Of a DNA stretch of 64,000 nt, positions 22,101 to 29,915 are shown in pieces. A program made the position numbers and the translations under genes. Each line of letters begins with the position of its first letter. Position 1 is the stretch's first letter. The DNA comes from Ischnura elegans (Eukaryota > Arthropoda > Insecta > Odonata > Coenagrionidae). Below the pieces are notes generated by a model that saw only the letters and a list, made by a program, of their open reading frames with translations, was not told where the DNA came from and searched no databases. Location: positions 100,922,566-100,986,565 of the forward strand of contig NC_060251.1 in the NCBI RefSeq assembly GCF_921293095.1, written 5' to 3'.

Positions 22101-24989
22101 TTACTCTGGACTTGATCTACCATTATCACAAGGCGTGTCCTCACACGTGGAAACAGAACGAACTCCGCATCCTTTGTCAGCTGGTGTTATCCTGGGGAAT
22201 TAGCATGTTTCCACCCTATAAATTATTTTTTCATAAACTTTTCTCCTAACACCTAGGAAAGTTCTTCGCTCTACTGTACTAAATGTATGAAAATGAGAGA
22301 ATTTGCATAAAGTATTTATTGCGCTCAAATGTTTCTAAAAAAATTGTGGGAATCATATCTTACATTGCACCTTTCCCCGCGCCGCGTTTCGATATGGGTC
22401 TGTCCGGCATCTGAGTGTATGGCTGGAAGTACTAATATTGAAATTCTGTCAGCATATAGGTTCTTGATCCCCTATGCAACATAAGAAGTTTTGCTGTCTC
22501 CTGAGCACCGCTGAATGTATTAGAGACATTTTAATGTTCATGCATTGATTTGGTTGCGAGTGGCGTGTAGTGTCCTATTATATTTACCTTGAACCTATAG
22601 TAGTAGTTTCGTTCGTAATTAGGACGTACTAGCAACAGTACAAAATGAGTATTTGAGCAAAAGGATAGATAATTAATTTTTTCCCCTTACCTTGACCTCG
22701 TTTAATTCATGTTAAAATAGTTCTTGTGGTAATACCTAAGTAACAGAATATCAATAAATATGTACAAAGTTAAGGTGTGTCAAAATTTTTTGAGAATTCT
22801 GTTCTTATATACTACTACTTATATATTATTGTAAAAAAAAACGCTATCGTAACATTTATTTATGTAAAAATATTGTATATCTTCGTTATCTTTGTATTTT
22901 ATATTGATCTTATGTTTGTCTTTCATAGCCCTGATGATAGTTTTAAATAAACGGAAACGTTGGCTAAAACTTTTTTGCATAACATACATTGACCTACACT
23001 CCAAGAACTATTTTAACATCAGAAGGATAGAATGAGAATGTGACCCTTGGGATCCGAAATCTACCGATTTAGGATGGATTGCAGGAACTTTCATTTTTCG
23101 ACTCACACACTCACCTGGGGGCCTAGAGGAGTATGTTCTGAGGTTGATAACTTGTACTCACAAGTGCATCCTTTCATTTCTAATTAGTTAGAATTGTCAT
23201 ATACTCCGTAAAAGATATTTAAAATGATTCAGATACATTTATTCGCTAATTCGAGCTTTAAATCATAAATTACGATCTAGTGAAGTTTGTCATTGTTATT
23301 ATTTTTTTTCTTTTCTTGACCTTATTTAATATATAATATGGTATTTCCTGGAGTATAGGTCATTTAAACAAAAGTTAGCAGCCAACGTTTCGATTTATTT
23401 TCTTAAACCATCTTCAGGGCTATGTTAGAAAAAGTGTGAAACAATATAAAATACAGAGAATAAGACGATACACAATATTTATACATAAAGAAGGAACAAT
23501 TGGGTTTTTTTTATATAATACAATATAATTTAAAGAAATATGTATATATAAACATATATATAAGAACAGAATGTAATATACAAAAAATTTTGACATACCA
23601 CTAAACTTTGAACATATTTATATATGTTTTATTTAATACATCAAAATTAATGGTAACCTAGGTTGTGGCAATACCTTAGAAATAAAACATAAATAAATAT
23701 GTTCAAAGTTTAGAGGTATGTCAAAAATTTTTGTATATTACATTCTGTTCTTATATATATGTTTATATATACATATTTATTTAAATTATATTGTATTATA
23801 TAAAAAAAACAATTGTTCATTCTTTATGTATAAATATTGTGTATCGTCTTATTCTCTGTATTTTATATTGTTTCACACTTTTTCTAACATAGCCCTGAAG
23901 ATGATTTAAGAAAATAAATCGAAACGTTGGCTGCTAACTTTTGTTTAAATGACCTATACTCCAGGAAATACCATATTATATGTTTGTCATTGTTTTATTT
24001 AGCTTTTACCTCCTTGCCGATGTACTAATACAGTCAAAAGATTGGCTATCGGAATTTAAAAGAGCACTTTCCTACTTGTCATCGCAGTGTAGTTACCATA
24101 AAAGCACATTACATGCTACCAAACGTGAGGCACTATTCAAATCACAGTCAAACTCGTTTATGTTTGAAATTAAGGCCGACGACTCTAGAATCCGTATTTT
24201 TACTTTTAATTTAATTGCCAAAATAAGAAGATGTTGCCTAATATTTTGATTTTCACATCGCTCCTTATCGGCTTCTTCCACCTCATCTTTAATATCTTAG
24301 TTGTCCATCCCTATTTAAATAGCACTGGTTTTGTATCTATTTAAAATTAAAACACAGTTTAACACTCATTGAAAGTAGTTACAGCACCAAAGCGAAGTGG
24401 GGAAACCAATAATATTCTCTAAATTCTAAAACAAATTGGATAGAAATTCAATTTCATTGCTATTTTATCACTACCGCCACCATTTTTCAACTGTGGTCAT
24501 AGCTGCAGGCCTCATTGATTTGCATCCTTTTTTTTTATCAACTTTCACGTCTCAATAAGCCTACTGTTTTACAGAGGGTTGTAACATTTAAATTTATTGA
24601 ATAGTATCAATTATTATATGGCTCAAATTTAACATATCCGATTTTTTAATCAGGAATTCAAGATACTCCTGAATGGAATGATTTTTTGGAACACTATTGT
24701 GCCGCTAGGAGCGGTCGTTATGTCTTTGATAGATCACATTATTAAGTATAACTGTAGGTCAACAGCTCAAATTATAACTTATTTCTCCGTGAAATTGAGC
24801 GACGCGATGGTCAGCTCTTAAAAATAAATGTGAATGCGTGGTGGATGGCAGCACTTCCAGTGACCACCTGGAGAATCCTCAATTCGTGCTTAAAAATCTT
24901 GAAAAGTAGGACTTACCCACGGATTTCTCTCCGGCTCCCTCGACAGAAACCAACAGCGCTAAGGATAAGAGGATCACTGCGAACTCCAT
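1031..24989 (-). CDS. takeout/JHBP-like secreted protein, complete, six exons
   Basis: Coding exons on the minus strand are 24989-24917, 19926-19834, 17628-17481, 10193-10060, 2629-2480 and 1179-1031. Every intron has GT/AG ends, with phases 1,1,2,1,1. The 747 coding bases give 248 residues plus a TAA stop. Residues 1-19 form a hydrophobic signal peptide. C31 and C41 sit in the family pattern Cys..DP.L..C and probably form the N-terminal disulfide. The SLGIVPIDP block (about 59-67), the GPVG..L.F block (about 80-88), the LFNGD motif (192-196) and the FLNEN..EVIQEL C-terminal helix follow in the order seen in takeout proteins. NCT (90) and NIT (146) are possible N-glycosylation sites. Known family members are secreted carriers of hydrophobic ligands (juvenile hormone or related lipids) with roles in feeding, clock output and chemosensation. 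The usual Trp after the C-terminal NEN is Ser here. The ligand cannot be inferred. Length matches the family (about 240-260). Confidence 0.93.
2000..2430 (-). pseudogene. decayed ORF in intron 5 of the takeout-like gene
   Basis: The minus strand has a lysine-rich open stretch of about 70 codons (2212-1999: KKKGEDRLNLVDKMTDDTSQ, then KTGQLDKILESVNW). Upstream is a stop-interrupted stretch with EKPSSTAQTYSNIV. The composition suggests the linker of a retrotransposon ORF1 or gag-like protein. Family not recognised. Confidence 0.35.
2480..2629 (-). CDS. takeout-like exon 5 (LFNGD motif)
   Basis: 150 bases between the acceptor CTTACAG and the donor GTGAGT at 2479. It encodes residues 150-199, including GKTYLQIEKY and the strongly conserved NLFNGD motif near the end. 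It begins and ends in phase 1. Confidence 0.92.
2630..3471. other. intron 4 sequence, nothing recognised
   Basis: AT-rich, no ORF or repeat that I can support. Confidence 0.4.
3472..5536. repeat. 2-kb near-perfect palindrome in intron 4
   Basis: Arms 3526-4483 and 4525-5482 (958 bp each) mirror each other around a 41-bp loop with no indel: paired coordinates always sum to 9008. Every row I compared matched. Outside, 3472-3525 and 5483-5536 continue the symmetry with mismatches and an indel, as expected for a real but older boundary. The arms contain stop-broken text on the rightward strand of the right arm (ENDISVSFMHPHGPSK, about 4696-4743) that looks like decayed coding sequence, source unknown. 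Confidence 0.95.
5690..6110 (-). mobile_element. 5'-truncated LINE 3' end (RNase H/C-terminal type)
   Basis: The frame from 6106 to 5792 contains MRHMHLLGVTDSDRCRWCEM, then ETTTHLICECPA, then RHLGSPF, ending in a DLLSFAKDIGL-like tail. This is the conserved zinc-knuckle-like C-terminus found after the RNase H region of I/R1/LOA-type LINEs. A frameshift near 6040 separates it from upstream coding. The 3' end carries ATTAGATTAGATGATG-like simple sequence. Confidence 0.8.
6620..6765 (-). mobile_element. tRNA-like cloverleaf capping an inverted repeat
   Basis: Arms 6620-6658 and 6727-6765 (39 bases each) pair closely. The arms continue into a tRNA-like acceptor stem (TTGACTTA/TAAGTCAA). Between them, on the minus strand, is a box A-like TAGTGTAACTGG, an anticodon-like stem CCTGA/TCGGG with a 7-base loop CCGGCAA, and a T arm CCGGG-TTCGTAT-CCCGG. 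Base 33 of the loop is C, not U, so a working tRNA is unlikely. See the related elements at 9465-9621 and 56382-56510. Confidence 0.75.
6905..7770 (+). mobile_element. 5'-truncated CR1/Jockey-like LINE 3' end
   Basis: Frame 6933-7277 reads VKNLGVIMNNTLTWNEHVS, then KVHKILAQIKHFKRLIP and LLVPHMDYCSLVFSDL, the thumb and connection region of non-LTR reverse transcriptases. After a frameshift near 7275 it continues with YKILSSKTPDYLYNVI and, further on, LNSAIRTWNEIPDDIVN, broken by stops. It ends in a TAATAAATTTATTATTATTATT tail, a typical CR1-type microsatellite end. Confidence 0.85.
7771..8269. other. intron 4 sequence, nothing recognised
   Basis: A short pyrimidine-rich patch lies near 7790-7820. 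No supported feature. Confidence 0.4.
8270..8829 (+). mobile_element. internally deleted mariner element
   Basis: 560 bp flanked by TA at 8268-8269 and 8830-8831. The ends CGAGGGTTATTCCAAAA and, inverted, CTAGTGTTATTCCAAAA are imperfect TIRs. From 8434 the frame reads MFKTVDPPAKCKIRPLIRFL, then IHRQITEVY and VRKWIRAL, the N-terminal HTH of mariner transposases. It then jumps to VKEAVKDWLSSQAADL, the transposase C-terminus. The DDD catalytic core is missing, so the copy cannot move itself. Confidence 0.9.
8868..9300 (+). mobile_element. LINE 3' fragment, family A copy 2 (longest)
   Basis: Matches the reverse complement of 15965-16345, including the tail beyond GTAGATGTA (CTTTTCAGAACAATATTCA). 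It starts with a short internal duplication of TCTATAATTCCCCACTA. Confidence 0.65.
9465..9621. mobile_element. hairpin element with tRNA T-arm-like core
   Basis: Arms 9523-9555 and 9589-9621 (33 bases each) pair with one mismatch. The 33-base loop on the minus strand contains GGATCCGGGTTCGATCC, a box B/T-arm look-alike without a box A. The left flank, GGACTAGCCGC..TGATA and GGAGTCACCCGCAATGC, is shared with 56395-56443. Confidence 0.75.
9622..10059. other. intron 4 next to exon 4, nothing recognised
   Basis: No repeat or ORF that I can support. Confidence 0.4.
10060..10193 (-). CDS. takeout-like exon 4
   Basis: 134 bases between the acceptor CCTACAG and the donor GTGAGT at 10059. It encodes residues 105-149, with the family-typical order DLKMKLNLFTLSGPYETNGR followed by a short hydrophobic ILVLPIVGEG segment. 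Confidence 0.92.
10194..11697. other. intron 3 sequence, mostly unassigned
   Basis: 10690-10870 is A-rich low-complexity sequence. The rest shows no supported feature. Confidence 0.4.
11698..12561. mobile_element. TIR element, MITE family B copy 1, with nested insertion
   Basis: Ends ATAGGGTGGTTTCCT and, inverted, AATAGGGTGGTATCCT. Internal sequence (GCGCTGATACGACGCAGGAT, GGTAGCGCTTGGCTTAAAT) is shared with 15224-15866 and, reversed, 29429-29915. No coding capacity. Superfamily uncertain because no target duplication could be set. Confidence 0.75.
12304..12496. mobile_element. 193-bp insertion nested in MITE family B copy 1
   Basis: Absent from copy 2 at the same place and flanked by an 11-bp direct repeat ACTAATGGTGG (12293-12303 and 12497-12507). 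The content is not recognised. The repeat length suggests a retroposon or a MULE-like element. Confidence 0.7.
12567..12800 (+). mobile_element. LINE 3' fragment, family A copy 3
   Basis: Diverged copy beginning directly after MITE family B copy 1. It keeps GGGAATTCGTTTTTCC and the GAGGTGGCTTGCGGG tail. Confidence 0.6.
12801..14037. other. intron 3 sequence, nothing recognised
   Basis: AT-rich with short unsupported ORFs only. Confidence 0.4.
14040..14640. mobile_element. fold-back element with TA target site (Tc1/mariner-like ends)
   Basis: 601 bp flanked by TA (14038-14039, 14641-14642). Arms 14040-14200 and 14480-14640 are inverted copies of about 161 bp with few mismatches and start CAGTCGGATTCAAAAGTATT. 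The unpaired centre is about 280 bp. No transposase is seen, so it is non-autonomous. Confidence 0.88.
14643..15223. other. intron 3 sequence, nothing recognised
   Basis: Short antisense ORFs only; no repeat supported. Confidence 0.4.
15224..15866. mobile_element. TIR element, MITE family B copy 2
   Basis: Intact-looking copy of about 643 bp between CAGGGTGGTTTCC and GGAAACTACCCTACTG. Shares GCGCGCGAAAACGCGA and the GATACGACGCAGGATGCT block with copy 1. It lacks the 193-bp insertion. Confidence 0.78.
15965..16345 (-). mobile_element. LINE 3' fragment, family A copy 4
   Basis: Reverse-orientation copy matching 8868-9300 over nearly its whole length. Confidence 0.65.
16348..16639. mobile_element. 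hAT-type MITE, family C copy 1
   Basis: Ends CAGGGGCGCAG and, inverted, GGTGGCGCAG, with subterminal runs of G or C. The internal text (TGGTTCAAAATG, ATGGATTAAACTTAA) recurs in reverse in 16928-17211. Confidence 0.7.
16645..16919 (-). mobile_element. LINE fragment between two hAT MITEs
   Basis: Minus-strand frames read DFIFSGYSSKEIRKINGCEK, EAFINRKDLTRED and, after breaks, NMDTYKEG. This is the region after the reverse transcriptase in LINEs whose C-terminus carries an LYGSETWT-like motif. It is stop-broken and dead. Confidence 0.65.
16928..17211. mobile_element. hAT-type MITE, family C copy 2, inverted
   Basis: 284 bp flanked by a perfect 8-bp duplication CTTTGAGG (16920-16927, 17212-17219). 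Ends TAGTGGCGCAG and, inverted, CAAGGGCGCAG. It lies in opposite orientation to copy 1 and its left flank is the LINE fragment. Confidence 0.85.
17481..17628 (-). CDS. takeout-like exon 3
   Basis: 148 bases from the acceptor CCGCAG to the donor GTAAGT at 17480. It encodes residues 56-104, including GIVPIDPMFVPEM and the GPVGMTLKF strand with the NCT sequon at residue 90. The antisense ORFs over this stretch are shadows. Confidence 0.92.
17695..17960. repeat. palindrome in intron 2
   Basis: ATTTTTCCGGGTATTCTTCC at about 17757 pairs with its complement at about 17905-17924. The symmetry runs to a centre near CCACTAGAGA (about 17840), with about 80% match close to the centre. The left arm carries an extra 20-30 bases. 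Confidence 0.85.
18025..18098 (-). mobile_element. tRNA-derived SINE-like head
   Basis: Minus strand: box A-like TAGCGTATTGG, then box B GGTTCGATTCC and CCAGTCCAGGG. Not a clean cloverleaf. It adjoins the palindrome at 17695-17960. Confidence 0.6.
18130..18385. mobile_element. hAT-type MITE
   Basis: Ends CAGTGGCGTAACT and, inverted, CAGTGGCATAACT, with G/C-rich subterminal runs. The flanking 8-mers TCTGGTAC and TTTAGTAC match at 6 of 8. Confidence 0.8.
18428..18502 (+). mobile_element. tRNA-derived SINE-like head
   Basis: Box A TAGCTTAGTGG, box B GGTTCGATACC and a perfect T stem GCGGG/CCCGC. The ends CCTG/CAGG pair weakly. A poly-T run follows. Opposite in orientation to the copy at 18025-18098. 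Confidence 0.6.
18503..19833. other. intron 2 sequence, nothing recognised
   Basis: AT-rich; no ORF or repeat that I can support. Confidence 0.4.
19834..19926 (-). CDS. takeout-like exon 2 (disulfide region)
   Basis: 93 bases between the acceptor TTTCTTTCTAG and the donor GTAAGT at 19833. It encodes residues 25-55 with the pattern LKLCKADDPNLDECFRDAVE, typical of the N-terminus of mature takeout proteins. It begins and ends in phase 1, so it could be skipped without a frameshift. Confidence 0.92.
20159..20340. repeat. local duplication, copy 1 (intron 1)
   Basis: Matches 20755-20817 plus 21126-21240: AACTATATA.CCGTGCT, then AAAGTTCATG, TACGATCTT, and GTG..AGAAAATTC. It lacks the 308-bp palindrome present in the other copy. 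Confidence 0.8.
20755..21240. repeat. local duplication, copy 2, interrupted by a palindrome
   Basis: Second copy of 20159-20340, split between 20817 and 21126 by the element at 20818-21125. Confidence 0.8.
20818..21125. mobile_element. 308-bp palindromic element with internal ACTGTTGAA-type array
   Basis: Arms of about 66 bp begin CCCTTAGC and pair almost perfectly. Each contains the 20-base palindrome ACTGTTGAAATTTCAACAGT. The centre (about 20890-21050) is made of variants of AACAGTAACTGTTAAAAC and shorter forms. No coding. Confidence 0.88.
21241..22708. other. intron 1 sequence, nothing recognised
   Basis: No ORF or repeat that I can support. Confidence 0.4.
22709..23019. mobile_element. 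TIR element, related to the fold-back at 23331-23981
   Basis: Perfect 18-bp inverted ends ATGTTAAAATAGTTCTTG (22709-22726, 23002-23019). The interior shares TTCTGTTCTTATATA, TATTGTATATC and GAAACGTTGGCT with the right arm of the neighbouring fold-back. Confidence 0.75.
23331..23981. mobile_element. fold-back element with about 300-bp arms (intron 1)
   Basis: ATATAATATGGTATTTCCTG at the left is mirrored at the right end, and the symmetry runs to a centre near 23650. Each arm holds GCCAACGTTTCGATTTATTT or its complement. Near-duplicate flanks TTTGTCATTGTTATT (23287-23301) and TTTGTCATTGTTTTA (23983-23997) may be a target duplication if the element starts at about 23302. Confidence 0.85.
24490..24620. 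repeat. duplicated block, copy inside intron 1
   Basis: About 130 bp match 25545-25670 upstream of exon 1: CAGG.CTCATT.ATTTG.ATCC, then CAATAAGC.T.CTGTTT. The pair brackets exon 1 and its promoter. Confidence 0.65.
24917..24989 (-). CDS. takeout-like exon 1 (start codon and signal peptide)
   Basis: The ATG is at 24989-24987 in the context GACAATGG. It is the only ATG that gives a signal peptide in frame with exon 2. The exon encodes residues 1-24 (MEFAVILLSLALLVSVEGAG then EKSV) and leaves one G for the next codon. The donor is G|GTAAGT at 24916. Confidence 0.92.
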
Positions 24990-25131
24990 TGTCGCCTGAA
25001 AGTGTAATTTTCCCCCCTCGTTCAACAGATTGCAACAGTATGCGAAGAGATGGCTTCTCGGAGATTCACGGCTTACTCCTTCGCGTGCAGCCGACGGATT
25101 GACTCAGGGTCCCTCGTGAGGAGTCCTTTTT

Positions 25132-25137
25132 CTTATA
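25132..25137 (-). promoter_or_regulatory. TATA box of the takeout-like gene
   Basis: TATAAG on the minus strand lies about 145 bases upstream of the ATG. An initiator-like GAGTCAATC falls about 32 bases further downstream (near 25100), giving a predicted 5' UTR of about 110 bases. No transcript evidence. Confidence 0.5.
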
Positions 25138-25544
25138 CACTTCCTCCCCGATCCCTCATCCCTTCCCGTCTCCTCTCGCTGTGGCCTTCCTTTTACACCC
25201 CCACACTCCCTCCCAGCCCTTCCCACAATGCCATGCACCGACCGATTCGCTGAAACGACACGATAAACTATAACTTTCCTCACGATAGCAATCCCAAGGT
25301 GGACTTCCCCCTCTCCTCCTCCAGGCCTGCTTGTCATTTCTCCTCCCTTTCAGTCAATGGCTAGTCAGTTATGACTCATTGCCGTTGGGAAAAATTTTCC
25401 TCTAAGAGTTTTGTGCGAACACCGTTTGCTTTTCTTCATAAATTGAGTACTTTATGCCTTAACCTTGTGGGAAACTCTTGCAGTAAAGATGAAAAAAAGT
25501 TGTACAAATTTTACGCTAAAATTTATTTTAAATACATAACTGTT

Positions 25545-25670
25545 TCCATCCAACAGGGTCATCACTTCAGGTCTCATTTATTTGTATCCATATTTTTATT
25601 AACTCAATAAGCATGCTGTTTGGCAGAAGGTTTTACCCAGAAAATTAATTGAAAAGTGTCTTCTATGAAA
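25545..25670. repeat. duplicated block, copy upstream of the takeout-like gene
   Basis: Partner of 24490-24620, about 1.06 kb away in the same orientation and about 0.4 kb upstream of the predicted TATA box. Confidence 0.65.
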
Positions 25671-28600
25671 TTGTATATCTTTTTATGCTTTATTTGTGTT
25701 TGAGTGTGTGATTTTTCAATTCTGTAGGCATTGGTGCAGTATGCCGTGGCGACAATCTCATGAATAAGGGAATCGTTGCCAATAAAGTTGGAACTTTGAG
25801 TCGGAGAGAGATGTTGTGATTTATCGGTGAAGAATGAATTGAAACTGGGAAATATAATTGCAAAATGAAAATGGGTTATAGCTATATAGGAATTATTTTA
25901 CGAATGGAAGATAATAATTCATTTCCAAGTCCTACCTATGACCTACTTTAAAGCTAAATTTTATACCTGGTTGTTACTCAAAGTTGGGATACAAATGAAT
26001 TCATTCCTTAAGTGAGAATTGTGAAAAGAAATTTATCCGTGCTTTGATGAGGTGAAGAAATATTCCATTACGCACATTCAATTTTATTTTGTGTCGCGAA
26101 TTATCTATGGTGCGCTTACTTGATATCGAATCCCGCTCGAGAGTATTGCAGTGTTTACCTCTCTAATAAAGTAGCGGTTTCGAGTCTATTTAGAGTTTTT
26201 TCTCAAGAATTTCGATCACTGTATGGGAAAAAATTTCGTTTTGAGGGAATTGAGGAGGAAAAGTCGAAAATAATTTTATCCACGCTGTTCTTATGTACTG
26301 CCGTCATGTCCCAGAATTTTTATCACGGTCGATCTTTGTGCAACTTCATACTTAGGAATCTAGGCATCAAAATTATCAAATTAGTATTGCCTTTCTCGTG
26401 CATCCTCAACCAATGTTTGATTAATGGAAGTTAGCCTGACGATTGAATTGGATTACACCTTACAAAAAGATTCAGACTATTTACGTAAGCGAGAAGTGAT
26501 GCCTGCTCGTCAAGTTCGATCTTTAAAACTCAACTAAAATTAATAGTGGAACAATTCAGAAATCCTCTCCCATTTAATCGTCAATTTAATTGAGCAGTTG
26601 CTTTTATGTTTAGGCTGAGAAACGCATACAGTTCGAATTATTATAGCGTATTTATAAGTCAACAAGTTTTCCTGGGTTATTTTTTTTGAACTCGATAGTA
26701 CTTCTGTCACTCTGAGAAATCAAGTTCTCTAATTCTGTAACCATTGCGGTAGTAGGATAAATCATCTTATCATGCGTGGCCATAGTAACTTTTTATGTCG
26801 GATGTAATCCAGAGACCGCCGGAAAAGCAAAAATTATCAATTTTTACTCTGAAACTATCATACATTATCTATGGTTTCTAGTGCTTACTTAATAAATGTG
26901 TCAATGGTTTTGACTCAGTTCCATTTAGACCAGAATTAGTTTTAAATACAGTGAGAGAATATACTGTTATTCGGAAGTGGACAGTGAACTCTGATCACAA
27001 AAAGTAGGTTATTGCCGAAATCTGGTTTTCCGCCCTTCCTCTTCTTGCACTGTTCCCTGGAGTTACATATAACAAGCGTGTTGGGAAACCTGATTCGATT
27101 ATTAACTGGTTGCCTCGCTCAGATAAATATCCAGCTGTTTGTTTTACTACCACTGACCCGATGATTTTAACTTATGCCACAACGAGTCGTTCAAGTAGAG
27201 GGAAAGAAATTTAGGAAATATTTTTAGTTTAAATCATGGAATTCTACCATAGTTTATGCAAATTTAAGGTTGCAAAAGGGTGCGATTATCGCAAATAGTC
27301 TTTTCTCGGAGTTTAAAACTCATGGAAATTGATGAAACAAACTAAGCTCTCGAAATAATCGATAAGGATTCTAGTAACTACTGCAGAAGAAATCTTTTTG
27401 GTTTTTACCGCATTGGCTCATATCTATTCGGGCAGTCGCTACGCCGACGTACAATTAGTTTCTTCTGGTCGTCTCAGAGGAGGTCGTGATTCTAAATGAC
27501 GGCACATTCTTTCCCCATAGTCCAATATGTTGATGCTTTCCGAGAGGAAGGTATTTATTTTTTAACACTAAAAGGGCCAGATCCGTCATGTTGATGGGTA
27601 ACCACGCCAGACGTGAGGCCAGGACAGGGGAAGCAGAGGCGACGTGACCGCTGTTCATTAAATTTTTTAATTGCAAAATTATTTGAAAAGAACTCCTCAG
27701 TATTGTATTGATCAACGAAGAAAAATCTTATATTTAATAAATTTAGCAATTAATTTTAACATAAACGAAGAAGCGTTTAAAATAATTACTATCCATTAAA
27801 ATGACGGATATTTGTCCATCTAGGTAACTATACAACCCCATCTAGTGTTAATCCTAAAACTTCTAAATCCTATTCGTTGATTGCTAGCTAGAGGAATTTA
27901 TATGATCGCCTGTTAATGCCTATTTACACGGTATATAAACCCCATTAGATGTCTAAATCTATGAATGCGTGCATGGACACGAAAATGTACATTGTAATCA
28001 CTAATCACCCTACTTGTGTTAATACATGTAAAGATAATAAAATTTGTTCTAACTTGGTTCATGCATTCTTACATGTTCCGTTCCGGCCCACAAAAATCGT
28101 CCACGCAAACATACTTAAACTCGTTTGTGTTCATGTATCGCGTAAACAGGTCTTTGCAAGTTGTGTTTCTTTTTATGTGGTGTACAGTCGATGCATTTTC
28201 TCGGGACATTGCCCTTTTGAAACTATTTTACAATGTATTTTAAATTCTTTCCCTCTACCCTTTATGTGGCAATGCGGCTGGAAGCTTATCATCACGTTGA
28301 AAAACACGTTCCTTATCTATGTGTATTGCTATCTTTTTGTCCTGGTGAAATTTAACTGTTATGCGGTCAAACATTGAGGCACGACCTAATGCGTATCTTT
28401 TTTTTTCATAAATAGAATTACTACCGTAAAGAAGAAGATCCGCGATAATATTATTGGGCAGTGATAATGAGCCATTTCTGCTAGTGAGAATCCTCAACAT
28501 TTTTAATCTTGGAATTTATTTATCAGTTGGTCAAGTGTTGACGTAGAAAATGGTCAGAAATTTTTAAAACACGGAAGAATCAACATGAATATAATGTACA

Positions 28601-29164
28601 TGCATAAGGAGGAGTACTATATTACAATATTTTACCTTAAAATTATTACGATATTGTCTGAGAAAAATTCATCGGTACTGTAATAATGTTTATCAAGCAA
28701 TATGTCTGAGTATCAAATGAGTTTTAATGTAAAGACAGACGCAGAAGACTTCCGTCGAAAGTTTGTGAGTAACTTATTGTACAAGTGTGGTGCATAATGA
28801 TATAGGCCTCTCATACGAACAGCACGTGGTTGTAGTCGCAGGTGAGCATTCTCCCTTCCACAAGTCGAGAGACTATGAATCATAGAGCTATTTAATGCTA
28901 GTATTTCGCTATGGCCTTAGCATTTTTATGCTATAACGATAGCAATAGTGATGTTAGCAATAGTGATGTTGTGAAAAGTCATCAATTACTCACATTTACT
29001 ATCTTTTTCCGAAACTAGCAATGCACGTCGAAATAAATTTCAAATCATGACCTCATTTTTACGCCTGGTATTCAACTGTACTTATATCTAAGGCTCAACT
29101 TTGCAGAGGATCATTTTAAAGTTAATGAATTGAAAAACTTTGTGTATTCCACCAAACCAAGGAG
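25671..29164. other. intergenic sequence, nothing firmly recognised
   Basis: Contains ORFs of up to 142 codons (27949-28377) with no family resemblance. TTTACACGGTATA near 27925 weakly recalls the ends of the 58145-58378 MITE. Confidence 0.4.
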
Positions 29165-29345
29165 AGGGTGGGGTGGAACCTACATCTACATCCACATAAT
29201 ACCCTGCGAGCCACCTCTAGGGTGTTTGGCGGGGGGTGATAATCACCGGCATGCAGCATGCAATTGGACTCCCACATGCACACCACATGTCCAAAAAACG
29301 TCACGCATACTAACAAATTATACTACCACATGCTGTGAGAAATAA
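29165..29345 (-). mobile_element. LINE 3' fragment, family D copy 1
   Basis: Reverse-orientation match to 49800-50075: CACATAATACCCTGCGA, then CCACCTCTAGGGT, then TCCCACATGCACACCACA and ACTAACAAATTATACT. Confidence 0.6.
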
Positions 29346-29428
29346 TAATAAAATTCAGAAACACGCATTAAATTATACAAAATGTACATACTGTTTACGG
29401 CGAGTTTCCACGCAGATGATCTGGGCGA

Positions 29429-29915
29429 ATAGGGTAGTTTCCTTCATCAAAGAAAACGAAGTGCATTGATTGCGATTCCTTACCCACCATTAGTGTATTC
29501 ATAATATAGAAATTATTTTGTTTTAGAAATCCCAGTTTAGACGAGTGGCAACGGTCAATTTTAACCTCATTTGAAAAAGGCCAGAATGGCGCCCATGCGA
29601 TTCCACTCCACGTGACGTCATGGGACCTAGTTTCTATACGAGTAGACAGGAGTTTTACATTGTCTGAGATTACTAATGAATGCATGAGGCACAGAGCTCA
29701 GGGAAATATTTCTTAATAATCACCTATTAAAACTGGCTTAGGTCGGAATGTTTTCTCCGCTTGATAAGGTATTAATAATCCTTATTTAAGCCAAGCGCTA
29801 CCAGCTAGCATAATACTCTGCTACCTGCCAGCATCCTGCGTCGTATCAGCGCTCAAAGCCTCGCCCCAAGGTCACCTCACTTGCGGCAGTGGGAACCAGA
29901 ACGACGTCACACGGG
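29429..29915. mobile_element. TIR element, MITE family B copy 3, truncated and inverted
   Basis: Reverse complement of copy 2 from its TAGGGTAGTTTCCTTC end to the CACACGGG block. The other TIR (about 175 bp) is missing. Confidence 0.75.

Noticed and set aside
27949..28377. 142-codon ORF
   Set aside because: Low-complexity, Cys/Phe/Val-rich text without a domain, no splice context, and overlapping ORFs in other frames.
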